Shown here: positions 47,801 to 59,130 of the stretch, in pieces
Layout of the letters: each line of letters opens with the position of its first letter
How positions within the stretch are numbered: position 1 is the stretch's first letter
Source: Dysidea avara
Lineage: Eukaryota > Porifera > Demospongiae > Dictyoceratida > Dysideidae
Length of the DNA: 64,000 nucleotides
Direction: 5' to 3'
NCBI RefSeq assembly: GCF_963678975.1
Contig: NC_089281.1
Location: forward strand, 9,387,277 to 9,451,276
Position numbers and translations under genes: made by a program
Notes under the pieces: generated by a model
Told to the model about the DNA's origin: nothing
The model's input: the letters and a program-made list of their open reading frames with translations, nothing else
Databases searched by the model: none

Positions 47801-50800
47801 AACTAGAAACAAGTTACACTGTAGAGAGATCAACTACAAAGAAACAATCCTGTAGGGAGTTCAATTACAAACATATAACTCTATAGAGAGTTCAGCAAGA
47901 AACAATTCACCGTGTAGAGAGATCAGCTAGAAACAAGTCATCCAGAGATCAGCTAGAAACAAGTCATCCAGAGTTCAGCTAGAAACAAGTCATCCAGAGT
48001 TCAGCTAGAAACAAGTCACCCTGTAGAGAGTTCAGCTGCAAGCAAATCACACTGTAGAGAGTTCAGCTAGAACAAGTCGCCTTGTAGAGAGTTAAGCTAC
48101 AAAGAAACCACCATGTAGAAAGTTCAGCTGCAAACAAATCACAATGTAGAGAGATCAGCTAGAAACAAGTCACCCTGTAGAGAGTTTAGCTGCAAGCAAA
48201 TCACCCTGTATAGAGTTCAGCTAGAACAAGTCGTCTTGTAGAGAGTTCAGCTACAAAGCAACCATCCCGTAGAGAGTTCAGTTACAAACAAGTTACACTA
48301 TAGAAAGATCAGCTAGAAACAAATCATCTTGTAGAGAGCAAGCAAATCACCCTGTAGAGAGTTCAGCTAGATCAAGTCGCCTTGTAGAGAGTTCAGCTAC
48401 AAAGAAACCACCATATAGAGAGTTCAGCTGCAAGCAAATCACCCTGTAGAGAATTCAGCCAGAAACAAAGGAGTTCAGCTAGAAACAATGAGAGTTTCAG
48501 CTACAGTTCAGTGATGTAAGAATTCACCTTATTAACTACAGTATGTGATGATCATTCAGTGTTAAATATACAAATATTTAATCAGACAAAAGCTATACAC
48601 ACAATTACTTCCTTTGTTCCACAATTCCTGCAGTAAAGAAAAGCAACAAGTTAAAAGGAAGCACCAAAGCCAGTTTATGGCCAGCTTTGTGGCTTGCAAT
48701 GCAAAAAGAAGTGATATCTAAACCAAAACAGCCAAACTGTAAAAAAAGAGTGCAGCCCCTAAGAAGGCCAAGGTGAAAAAAGATATGAAATCCAAGGTAG
48801 CGGCCAAGAAATGGCTGTGATGGTAGGTTAATGGCAAAAATTTTAATTAAGACAATTCAGGTGAATTTGGTGCCGAATCCTAGTGGAGGAGACAACACAA
48901 ATTCACCTGAATTATCGTAATTAAAAATTTTGCCATTAACCTACCATCACAGCCATTTCTTGGCTGTCACCTTGGATTTCACATCTTTTTTCACCTTGGC
49001 CTTCTTGGGGGCCGCACTCTTTTTTTTTACAGCTTGGCTGTTTTGGTTTAGATAATAATTTGTATGAGAAAATACCATACAAATATTATGAACTCTTGGT
49101 ATAATAGTTGAAGTATTCTCAAGTGATAATGTTCCAGTCTCTGAGAATTTAAAGTTAATAATTTGTCAGTAGTCCAGATTCCACATTAGGAAATTGTCAT
49201 TTAGTATAGTCTGATCATGTTGCTGGCTTCTTGAACTTCACGGCCATCTTCAACCCCGCCTGCTAAACTGGGCGAATTCCACTTGGATTTCACTAGATCA
49301 AGCCATGCTTGTCAACTCTTATTTTGAAAATAAATTCCTATAAGTTTCCTATAAGTTTCCTATTTCTTAACACACCAAGTCACTGAGAGAGCCTATGATC
49401 AAACCCGTGTTTGGATCTCCTCCGCTGGCTGCCCTTTTAAAAAAAATTTATTGAACTTTTAATGCTACTTTTTGTTGAAATACTGTAATAGAAAATACAC
49501 CTGTACTCAAAATACTCTACATTCGATCATGAGGATACGGTTATACAAGGGTTGGAGGGTCTACTGTATTGCAGGCCTAATTGTCTAGTCATTGGCCTGT
49601 TAATCCTGAGATCTGGGAATCCCTGTTAGAAATAGTTTTTTTCCACTCTTTAAATTTCACTAAAAATACAATACTGTCAGTGCTTACAGAGTGGCTAAAG
49701 GAGATCACTTGGCTGGTGCCAATACTGTGGCAACTCATTTTAACAATACCTGTGAAAGCCAACATGTGATAGTTATTGAGCATGATTTTCTTTCTGCAGA
49801 GAAGAGCCACTCAAATTGTTTGGAAGTCATTAAGCATGCCGAATGAAGTGCTCTTGAGAACATGTACTATTAGAGGAGGTTGTCCATGCGAAGCTAAAGA
49901 GATGGTAACTACTGGAACAGAGTCTTTAGATGCTTTACGGAGAAACAGGCTCAATGGTATTACACAACAGTTGGAAAGCTCAGTACATTAGTTAGTCTAT
50001 TAGAAAGCAGTATATTTTGATGTGTGAAGGAGTTGCCCTTTGAGTGAGGACAACTATGATACAGCATTAGACCTTCTTAAGCAGAGATTTGGGAAGAAGC
50101 AACAGATTATCTGCGCACACATGGATGAACTTTCAATTTAAATCGTCCGGAACATTAATAAGCATATTAGAGATCCAGACTTTTTCAATGAGTATAATCG
50201 TATCACACAAGAACAGCTACTAAGTCAATGCACCAATGCTGTGGAAAGCTGGAGAAGTACACTGTGATTGAGGAAGGTGAGTATGTACCTCATCATGCCA
50301 TTATCAAAAAGTACTCTAATAGATGCATTTGACTGTTCAGTTAATCAGATACATTCAAACTCCTTTGGCTTCTTCCCACTACAACAGCAGGACAGATGTA
50401 GCTTGGTGAATAAAAAACGCTTTAAAAGCTACAAACTTTCTTGTCTAACTTTTTGCTGACAATTCCATCAAACCTTTTTCTAGTCAAACCTTGAACCCAC
50501 GTACATGTACTGTATGTGACGTAAAAATATATTCAATAGTAAACTGATTGCAAATACTGACCAAATTTTTTTTGTTACATCACCAATTAATGTTACGTGT
50601 CATTTTAAAAATGGTTGAATTACTGTGGTAAACCCTTATTTTCAAAATCAATTGTGACACCACTCAAAGGCAACTGTTGAAGGTGCGGCATTTAACCAAG
50701 GAAACACTGAAACCAATACAAAAAAGATTACGCTTGTAACAAAATGATTGTCAATTTGCTTTTTAAAAGTAATCATTTTAATCACATGTAAACCTTTTAT

Positions 50801-53800
50801 GTCACGTACTGTCCTTTACCAAATTGGTCCCAACAAACTACAGTATAGTATTTAAGTACACGTGTACCACAACATCTCATTTCCTCTACAGAAGCAGACA
50901 CACAGCACAGCAACTATGTCAGTTACCTCATCAGTTCTTCCTTATTAAGCATCCCGTTGTGATCAGTATCCAAACTAAGATATTGACCTGACAACAAAAG
51001 GAAAACAAACAATAATGTACATAAAAAGTTTACGTGTGGTGTCAACAGTACAGGACAGGTGAGTAGAGCAGCTTAGAAAAATTGTTCAATTTTTGATAAA
51101 AGCACCACACTTGGTAAAACATTTTTGCTTGATCCATACCATTTCATATCTGAATAGGTGTCATTAAAATTAAAACACGTGTTATTTCCACTATCACAAC
51201 AGTATACACATAGGCTGTATGTTTATAAAGCAGCTAGCAAACTGCACTTAACTTGTACTTGGGTTTAACTAGCACATACCATATACTCTTAGTGATGATG
51301 GTGCTGAAAACCAATTTGCTTCCTGAGCTTCCTTAGGTAAATCTTCATCTCTTAACTGTGTTTAAAAGAATTGCAAAAACTAACAAGTACTAGTGTTGTT
51401 CTACTGTAGTACATGTATTTTTGGAAAGATATGAGGATGGTTTGGAAGGTGATTTTGACCATGAATGTATCTGAATGCTAATGAAGTGGTCGACTTTTTA
51501 AACTTACCACTTACTGGAGTCGTCTTTTGTACAATCACCTTTTGGAATACTTGAAATGCATAGTAATTAAAAATTGCTAATTTAAAATATAAAGTTGGGA
51601 TCTATGCAATAAAAAGTGAAACAAGAGATGAATGATGGTATTGCAGCATAGCTCAGTGGGAAGTCCATCCTTTGGCATTGAACAAAAAATTGTTATAGCT
51701 AATGTGCCAAAGTAGAGACTTTCCCACCAAGCTATGCTGTGATACCATCATTCATCTCTTGTATCACTACCTTTAATTGCAAAGATCCCTACTTCATTTT
51801 CAAATTAAAGTACTGGTTAGTTTAGTTTTTTGTTATATCACAGCTAGCTACAGTGTAACTTGTGATTGTTCTATTAGAGTATCACACATGACTGTTGTAT
51901 TAGAGTATCTCGAGCGAGACAAAGGGTGTGCAGCTAGCTGGGTGAGGTAATCTTGTTTACTGTTAACTACATTGTTAAGAGGTGTGGTATCCATACTCTA
52001 TCACTATTATAGTTAACCTAGATCTTGATTTGATGGGTGTGGTTGCGAATGGGATCCGAGTCGCAAAGTTGCAAGTATCTAGCTACTAGTATACCTCTTA
52101 TAGTAGTAGCACTATTAGGTGTGATTGAAAAATGGAAAAATTTGGATCAACTATAAGTATGTTCACGTTGAGCTGAATCCTGAAAAACAGCTAAAAATTA
52201 AAAGTGGTTTTTTCTCAACAGAGGTAACATTTCAGCCAACCAGATGATTATTGGTAACAGCAAAGGTGTCAACAACAGACATGTACAGTTTGGCTCCATT
52301 ACAATTTCGGGAAAGGGCTGTAATGGACGATGTACTTATATGGCTTCCCCATAGGAAATGTATTGTGAAAATTTTGATTGGCCGTAAATATTATGTCAAA
52401 CATTTGAACACAAAGATTTTGAAATATTTTTAGCGGGTCAAGCAGTACTACAAATGAGCCAAATTTCAAGATCGTGTGTAATTGCATCCATGAGTTATTA
52501 AATGTTTTTGAGGGTTCAGCTCAACGTGAACATACTATAAGCTCAGCTCAACGTGAACATACTATAAGCCCATACATTTATATACAAAGCTTAGTTAAAA
52601 TACTCTAATAGAACATGCACTATAGGCAAAATACTCATACACTGTAGGCAAAACACTTTAATAGAACAGTCACCTCCACAGTTCGCATAACAGAAAGTTC
52701 AAATAATCAATGGCCAGATAAGAGAGCCTGAAATTAATGTTCTGACAAAATGTCAGAACAAATTCAAAAATAGTCAAACATCACTTTGGTCTGACATAAT
52801 CAAAATCTGCACAGATATACATGTGTTTATAGAACCTTGCGTGGGCGAGATCAAAGAAAAAAGTGTACTTTAAATTCATAAAGTACACTCTCAGCCGGCC
52901 AACTGCTTCATCGACCACAAAGAGTGCTTTATTGGACCGCAAAGAGTGCTTTATTCGTTCAATAAAGCACTCTTTGTGGGCAATAAAGCACAATTGCCCA
53001 CGTGCCTTAGTATAGGCTAATAGCCTACGGGGCTCGTGCCAGTATGACTAATCACCCACGCCGGTTAAGGCTGATAGCCTCGCCGCGCTGAGTGATCAAT
53101 CACCCCAGCCAATATGAATTCAACCACCGGATTACTTTTATAGACATACCTAAATGCTTCGATGATGGGTGGGAGAAGGTAACGTTGCTGTTACGTTTGT
53201 TAATGTAAACGGACAAGTCCTGGAGATATCACGGAAATGTTTCGCCATGTGGCTCACAATAGAATCGATTGTGGGTTGCAAGCAAAACCTGCCAAAATAC
53301 GCGATGAACGTCTTCTATGCCAAATTATGGTGAACTATGCGTGAGTTACTTTGTTAAACTGGTTTGTGTGTGTTCAGGCTGCTAATAGTTCGTGCAATGC
53401 GTGTTAATTACGAGTTCTAGTATATGGCGAAGCTACACGAGTAGAAAGTTCCATAAATCATTTAAAGCATAGCCTTGCTCGTGCTATATGAAAAATAAAG
53501 TACTCGGCCGCACGCTTCGTACTTTATTTTTCATATAGCACTCGCAGCTATGCTTTAACATATACATAGAGTACTGTCATTTATGAATGCAAAGTGTTAA
53601 TGATAACTGTGGTATACAAAAGCTACAAAGTATCGGAAAACTAGCTACATAACCAGCTGCAGAGACACACAAGTATATATATTTGGTACAATTTAGCTGG
53701 TGTTGACATTATGCCAGATCAATGTGACATTTGGTTAGACAAATGCTAAAAATGGTCAGAAATTGTCTGACATCCAACTGTAAATTCAGGCACTGGATAA

Positions 53801-56800
53801 TGGAGAGACCACTGTATCAGTAATTACCATATCCCACACAGACTTGGGTATATACATGCTACAATTACATAGTTGGGGATTTACAGGGCAACTTTTATAT
53901 TCATACATAAAATTTCCCAGTAAAAAAACAACTATACCTTTAATTCTACATGCCTGCAGTCAGTCAGCCATACTTAAGGTTACAGTAAAGTTGAAGCCCT
54001 TTAATCCAGGGAAGCCAAAGTGTACACTGCAAAATTTTCATTAGCTGTATCACATTGTAGGCGATTGCACCAAGGCTAGATTTTGTGTTTGGTTTTAGTG
54101 CTGTTTACCACTAGGAAAGTGTAAATGTTGTGTAAATGAGTTGATAAAAGCTTGTTAATATATTTGATAATGGTTTAAGTATGGCAGTGATGACTTCCTC
54201 ATGTCTACAAGGTTAGATCTGTAAGGGCTTATAGCACACATCAAACAACTGTGATACACTGTCAGTTCTGTCAGTGCGTGGCACTTGAATGACATCACTA
54301 ATTATTTTGGCATTTCACTACAGTATACTATTACTTCACGTCAGTTTTCTACAGTATACTACTAGATAGGCTAGTTGTTGTGGCTTAGAACAATTCAGTA
54401 GTAGTGGGCGCATGGACAGATACCTAAAAAGTACTTTTGCGTGTTCTTAGCGATACAGGAAGGATTTGTGTGAAACTTTGAAAATTAAACAACTGTTTTG
54501 TGCACTGCATGCGCACTTGGATCTATAAAGCAAGGCTTTCTTAATGGCTTTCTGTTCTTGCCCATGTGTCTGCTGGCTGGTTTTCACTAATTATCTTGGC
54601 AAAAATGATAATAGTTTTCCAGTGATTTGACCTGTAGTAATGCTTCGAAGTCCTTCACAAACCACACTATAACTCTTGAGCGATTAACACTAGCAGCTTC
54701 AAATCTCCCAACCTATTAGACTAGTCTATGGGGACTGTAATGGGCCAGTAAGTAAAGATGTGTGCTTTATTAGCAAAGGCGAGTTATCACCTAAAGTATA
54801 GCATGGAGTAGTTTATCTATTTCCGGTTGACTGAAACCTTAAGACTATGAACTCTTGTTGTGTTTGTATATGGACTCTTGTTCATACTTGCCAGCAAGCT
54901 GATGGTGTTCAACCAACAAACCAGAATTTACACTGGCCATTGCTAATTTACTATGAACTACACTGAAGAAAAAATTGGCTAATCTTGCCTTACTTGATGA
55001 AGGAGATAAACATCCATACATATACCATACATATCCCTCATTCTTTTAAGACTAACTTCCAGCAGATCATCTAAAAATCCACAAGCTAGAATATCTTGTA
55101 TTTTGACTCGTCCTACATGTGAACATTCAAGGTACTTATAACACAAGTTAGTTATCATTACCAGTTCTGAGAGGATCAAGAAAAAAAAAGAATTTTCTAA
55201 CTGCAGTACAAACATAGAACGAGTGAAATGATTCTTCTAAACAGTTCAACTGTGGCAATGTAGGAATTAACTCCAAAATGTAATTCTCTAAATCCTGGGA
55301 AAAGTGAACAACTATTTTATCACAGCCAAAAATTCATACTGATTCCTTTAAGTATCCCAGTCCTTGAACATCAAACAAACTCAGACTAATCCTGGTCTGT
55401 TGTAGCCATTCTATAAATGATTACAAATCATGTACTGTACAACACTTAAAATCATACTTAATTACCTTTCTTCATAATGTAGTTGAATATCTGCATGATT
55501 GAGACCCTGAAAATTCAAGCGGTTATTATACTATCAATGCATATAGCATGATTCTTTTATGAATTGACATCAAAGATAATTTTTCCTCCATACATAAAAT
55601 ATTTAAAGAAAAAGATTTTCTCCTGCTAAAAAAATTCACTGTACAATGCATCTGCAATTATTTAAGAGTGTCAGGATGACAATTTATAAATACACAGTAC
55701 TTCAATGAAACTACATAAAACAATGAATACAGTAGTTGTCAGGTACCAACTTCTGCAACAAAATCACAATAACTGTGGGAGGTGTACCCCACAGCTTAAT
55801 TAATTAGACAATTTATGATGCTTATTGCAATGGTTCAGCAATCACAGTTAAAATGGTAGACCTTTATTTCCAAAGCAAGATGATATAAAGCCCAAGATGT
55901 TGCAGGTCATGATGTGCTAGTGCATATTTGACATATAACAGGGGTGGAGTACAGTACTCCAAAGTGGGGGTGGGGTGGGGAAGTGGCTATCAAGATAGGT
56001 AAAATTGTTAACTGTATCTTGGTGTGCAAAGCACATTAGCATGCGAAGCATACCAATTCTATGGCCTACAGGGATCTGGGGGCATACTCCACAGGAAATT
56101 TTTGACTGCTTTGAGGTTGGATCTGAGAGTCTTGAATAGGATATCTCAATAATAACTATTGCAATGATCATCATTAAGATAGCCACTGTACAAATACAGG
56201 GTGTACATCAGTACACCACTATTACATTGTAATGAAACTTGGTTGAAGGAAAGCGGGAGCCTGTATTCCGTGGAATACGAAATAGCGGAATAACGGAATA
56301 GCAGAATTACGGAATAAGCGAAAATCACATTCTAAATATTTTGTTACTGTTTATAGCCCCTATAACGTTTTAATATACATTCCTCACCTCGTAGAGAACA
56401 CAATCACGACGGCACCGATCCTCGGGGGGGTCTTTAAATAGGACATGTACAAAGATATTCACTCTAGAACAATCTAACTAAGCTAAACTACCATCAAATA
56501 CACTTCACTACACAATCGCTAGAAAACTAGAAGTCCTTTTACTCATACCAGCTGTCACACATGAGTAACTGCCCGAATTTATTAGAGTTATATACGAAGT
56601 GTTAGAGCCAAGGTTGGAGCTCTGATGTTGGGAGCTGAAAGCAGTATTATTCTCCAAATTTATTTGAAACAATTTAGGAAATGGTAACAGAGTTATAAGT
56701 AAGGTCAGATTATTCCATGCATGCAGGGTAGCTACCTAGGGGGTGGATTGTTTTATCCTAAACTATTCGGCCCGTTAGCTAGCTAGCTGCTCATATGTGA

Positions 56801-59051
56801 CAGCTGGTATGAGCAAGTATAGCACAAAGAACTTCTAGTTTTCTAGTGATTATGTAGTGAAGTGTATTTAACAGTAGTTTAGCTTAGTTAGATTGTTCTA
56901 GAGTGAATATCTTTGTACATGTGCTATTTAAAGATCGCCCCGAGGATTGGTGCCATCGTGATTGTGTTCTCTACGAGGTGAGGAATGTATATTACAATAT
57001 TATAGAGTCAATAAACAATAACAAAATATTTAGAATGTGATTTTCGCTTATTCCGTAATTCTGCTATTCTGTTATTCCACTATTCCGTGGAATACAGTCT
57101 CCCAAGGAAAGCTGGGACTTTGCTGACACTGTATTTTTTTGGTTTGGGCATGGATGGTTTAAATAATCACTTCACAATACCTACTAAGAATTCCACTTAA
57201 TTTGACCACACAAAGTTATTTAGAGTGGACCTTTCAACCTTTGCAATATCATCAATAATGTTTTTTAAAGGTACAGTTAAACCAACATAAACAAGTACAC
57301 AGAAAAATTATAAAGTAGGGACAATAACACATCAATAAAAAGTACTGAAACAAGCTGGAGTAGTGCACGATATTAAATCACAGTACAGTGAAACCTGTCT
57401 ATTCTGGTCATCATAGGGACAAAATTTTCTGACCTCATTAAGGAGGTGGCTGCAGTAAGCAGGTCACTTTGTACACAGTTGGCACATGTGGAGATTTTTA
57501 TAATAGCCAGTCTAGACAGGTGACCTCTTTATGCAGTGACTTGATTAGACAGGTTTCACTGTAAAACAGTAAGAAGTGTTATTTCCCTACTGTGCATTTT
57601 CATTATGGAATCTTGAGCACAGTAGGGATATAATACTTCTTAATAGTTCTTATTTATTGTTTTACTGTGATTTAATATCGCGCACTACTCCAGCTTGTTT
57701 CAGTACTATTTATCAATGTGTTATGGTCCTTACTCTGGTTGGAAATGCCAAATTTTTCTGTGTACAGTGAAACCTGTCTATTCCGGTCATCATGGGGACA
57801 AAATTTTCTGACCTCATTAAGGAGGTGGCTACAGTAAGCAGGTCACTTTGTACACAGTTGGCACATTTGGGGATATTTATAATGGCCAATATAGACAGGT
57901 GACCTCTTTATGCAGTGACCTGATTAGACAGGTTTGACTGTATGACTGGTGAACCCACACATACCACATCTGAAATGGCGCCGCACGCCCCAATTATCAT
58001 CTGAAAAATGAAGTATCCATTACGCTTCATTGTCAGCTATGTTCAACCCGTTCCGCAGCATTTCGAATCAATTGAAAAACACCTCTGCAATCCATGCATA
58101 CCAAAAGAAAGAAATGGTGCCGCGCGTCCCAGTTATATCAATTATCGTCTGAAAAGTGAAGTATCCATTACGCTTCATTGTTGGCTATGTTCAACCCGTT
58201 ACACAGCAGTACGAATTAAGAACTGTTTGCTGTTTGAAAAGCACCTCTGCTATCAAAATAGCCACTATGACAAATACGGACAATTTCCGTTACGAAGGGA
58301 AACCATAACGTGCTATCACCAAATCGACACTTTTTGCTGTCAGCAAAGATGAATGGGACACAAGGACAATGGTAAGTCCATGAAGAATGCATTGTATGCA
58401 CTGCGGTATGCCAAAAGGCACCTGTCAGGCCGAAGCAACGTCGAACAGTGAAAAAATCAAGCCCATATTCTTAGCCATTATCGACTTACACTTGTCTAAA
58501 GGCATCAGTCAGTAAGTCAGTAGAAAATTCCACTAAATAAATTATTTTTAAAATTCTGTAGCAACTTGTTGCAAGTTTCGAGTCGATCTGAAAGCTTGTT
58601 TGGGGTTAGTTTTACCTAACCAATACTGCCTCATTGTCGTCAGTGAAAATTGAGGCTGTTTTTTGGGTGATGTTATTTCATGGACCACACCTACTCTTTT
58701 GTGGTCCCTACTATACAGTACTATCATACTGTACGATTAGTAAGTTTGAGGTGTAGAGATACAACACTATGTATATGTACCTTCCATATGGATCATTCCT
58801 TAACAACTTGGCAAATGTTGATGCAGTAAAGAAGGAGCTGTGCAATACAAGATCTTCACTGTACAACTGTATACACTATTGTAATACCTGCACTTCTCAT
58901 CCATTTCATCTTTTATTTTCTTGTAGTCCTTGTAACTAATCATCTATATACACATGAAAAAATGATTTATGCAAATTTATATTTAAAAAATTACCAGCTC
59001 ATCTCCTACGTCTGGAGGACTGTGGTATTTCTCTAACAATGTCCACAACTT
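44857..59051 (-). CDS. PPP2R3C: Protein phosphatase 2A regulatory subunit B'' gamma (5' end outside window)
   Basis: Fourteen exons (5'-3'): 58995-59051, 58888-58943, 58781-58837, 55466-55506, 55340-55410, 55162-55294, 55057-55112, 51280-51355, 50927-50987, 45447-45522, 45253-45390, 45147-45206, 45027-45094, 44857-44968. They join in phase to 353 aa plus stop. This B''-type subunit targets PP2A. Diagnostic stretches are FFTASTFAKLLRNDPYGR, FYVCTAVRKFFFFLDPLRTG, ACGFLDDLLE, NWFSAPSSLRVYGQYLSLD, an EF-hand loop DTDHNGMLNKEE, then CLTYDGEV, DYKTYLDFVLAMENKKEP and DEIFDMVKPKDPLR. The protein ends NGFWTYENRE. The N-terminal about 90-100 residues are missing. No matching exon was found up to 64000, so they lie beyond the right edge. 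The introns hold large repeat arrays. Confidence 0.93.
45961..46799. repeat. Leader segment of the satellite-bearing repeat, copy 1
   Basis: It begins TCAAGACACACGGTAGTGTG and matches 59131-59925 in the same orientation with moderate divergence (shared GCCCAAGAAGCCGGC, GAGTATATT.ACAGGAAGAA, CTACAGGGTAAACC, GAGATCGAGATACTCTAATAG). In both places it leads straight into the 31-bp satellite, so the two parts move or spread together. An open frame on the minus strand (46075-46395) is present but looks incidental. Confidence 0.75.
46800..48510 (+). repeat. 31-bp satellite array, about 50-55 units
   Basis: The consensus unit is CCCTGTAGAGAGTTCAGCTA followed by CAAACAAATCA (31 bp). Many units vary in the AACAAGT/GAAGAAGT/AAAGAAACC segment and in GAGATCAGCTAGAA versus GAGTTCAGCTACAA, suggesting alternating subtypes. 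It lies in a PPP2R3C intron. There is no coding capacity. Confidence 0.93.
48590..49060. repeat. Palindromic module beside the satellite, copy 1
   Basis: Two arms of about 150-170 bp (about 48720-48870 and 48895-49055) are inverted copies. They meet at AATTCAGGTGAATTTGGTG ... AAATTCACCTGAATT. One strand of the arm reads KKSAAPKKAKVKKDMKSKVA then AKKWL and a stop, which resembles a histone H1-type lysine/alanine tail. Related arms occur at 60985-61310 and 62875-63205. Confidence 0.8.
49061..49579. other. Intronic sequence, nothing firm
   Basis: Between the palindromic module and the retroelement fossil. No clear feature. Confidence 0.4.
49580..50460 (+). pseudogene. Fossil of a BEL/Pao-like LTR retrotransposon
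   Basis: Scattered plus-strand segments resemble gag/protease-side polyprotein of BEL/Pao elements, for example DNYDTALDLLKQRFGKKQQI in the 50050-50110 region and a following FFNEYNRITQEQL-like stretch. The element is broken in several places and incomplete. No LTRs were identified around it. It is an old remnant inside a PPP2R3C intron. Confidence 0.45.
51572..52110. mobile_element. Element B, copy 3 (partial), with palindromic MITE
   Basis: 51572-51807 is the third copy of the AAGTAGGGATCTATGC palindrome. 51808-52110 continues as in element B (ATTAGAGTATC, GGTGTGG...CTCTATC, AGCTAC..TATACCTCTTATAGTAG) and then stops matching. It lies in the PPP2R3C intron between exons 51280-51355 and 55057-55112. 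Confidence 0.6.
52828..53401. repeat. Dispersed repeat D, copy 2
   Basis: Homologous to 37431-37954 but about 50 bp longer, because of an expanded hairpin at 52915-52990 made of AAAGAGTGCTTTAT and its complement ATAAAGCACTCTTT. Same orientation as copy 1. Confidence 0.8.
53463..53557. repeat. Imperfect palindrome next to repeat D
   Basis: Arms AAAGCATAGCC..GCTCGTGCTATATGAAAAATAAAGTAC and the complement GTACTTTATTTTTCATATAGCACTCG meet at CTCGGCCGCACGCTTC. The stem is over 40 bp and strongly self-complementary. Confidence 0.8.
53600..55056. other. PPP2R3C intron sequence without recognised features
   Basis: AT-rich. One open frame at 53844-54044 has no recognisable features. Confidence 0.4.
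56255..57103. mobile_element. Long-TIR element with 9-bp TSD (Mutator-like)
   Basis: Terminal inverted repeats of roughly 300 bp start GGGAGCCTGTATTCCGTGGA (left) and the complement of CCGTGGAATACAGTCTCCC (right). Flanking 9-bp direct repeats AAGGAAAGC lie at 56246-56254 and 57104-57112. The middle is about 200 bp with no gene. A 9-bp duplication with long inverted repeats fits a non-autonomous MULE. Subterminal GGAATA/TATTCC units recur. Confidence 0.85.
57386..57561. mobile_element. Tc1/mariner-like MITE, copy 1
   Basis: 176 bp with terminal repeats CAGTGAAACCTGTCTA and its near complement GACAGGTTTCACTG. It is bounded by TA on both sides (57384-57385 and 57562-57563), the mariner target duplication. 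Confidence 0.85.
57765..57940. mobile_element. Tc1/mariner-like MITE, copy 2
   Basis: A second 176-bp copy, nearly identical to the first and in the same orientation, bounded by TA (57763-57764 and 57941-57942). The right end reads GACAGGTTTGACTG. Confidence 0.85.
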
Positions 59052-59130
59052 CTAAACATGCATATATGCAAATTAATCACAATTTTAAACACAACCTATT
59101 ATGTGTACTCAAGAGCTCATATAGTATATA

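Larger units (their letters stand above)
57290..58740. mobile_element. Element C, copy 2, with two inserted Tc1-like MITEs
   Basis: Same order of parts as 12926-14036: AGTAGGGAC..CATCAATAAAAAGTACTGAAACAAGC, palindrome, duplicated 'TCTGAAAAGTGAAGTATCC' units (57990-58060 and 58150-58220), AGTCAGTAGAAAATTCC, and the end TACAGTACTATCATACTGTA. It is split by the short elements at 57386-57561 and 57765-57940. Confidence 0.6.

Noticed and set aside
46800-48510. CRISPR-like array
   Set aside because: The units are head-to-tail satellite copies without unique spacers, in an animal intron.
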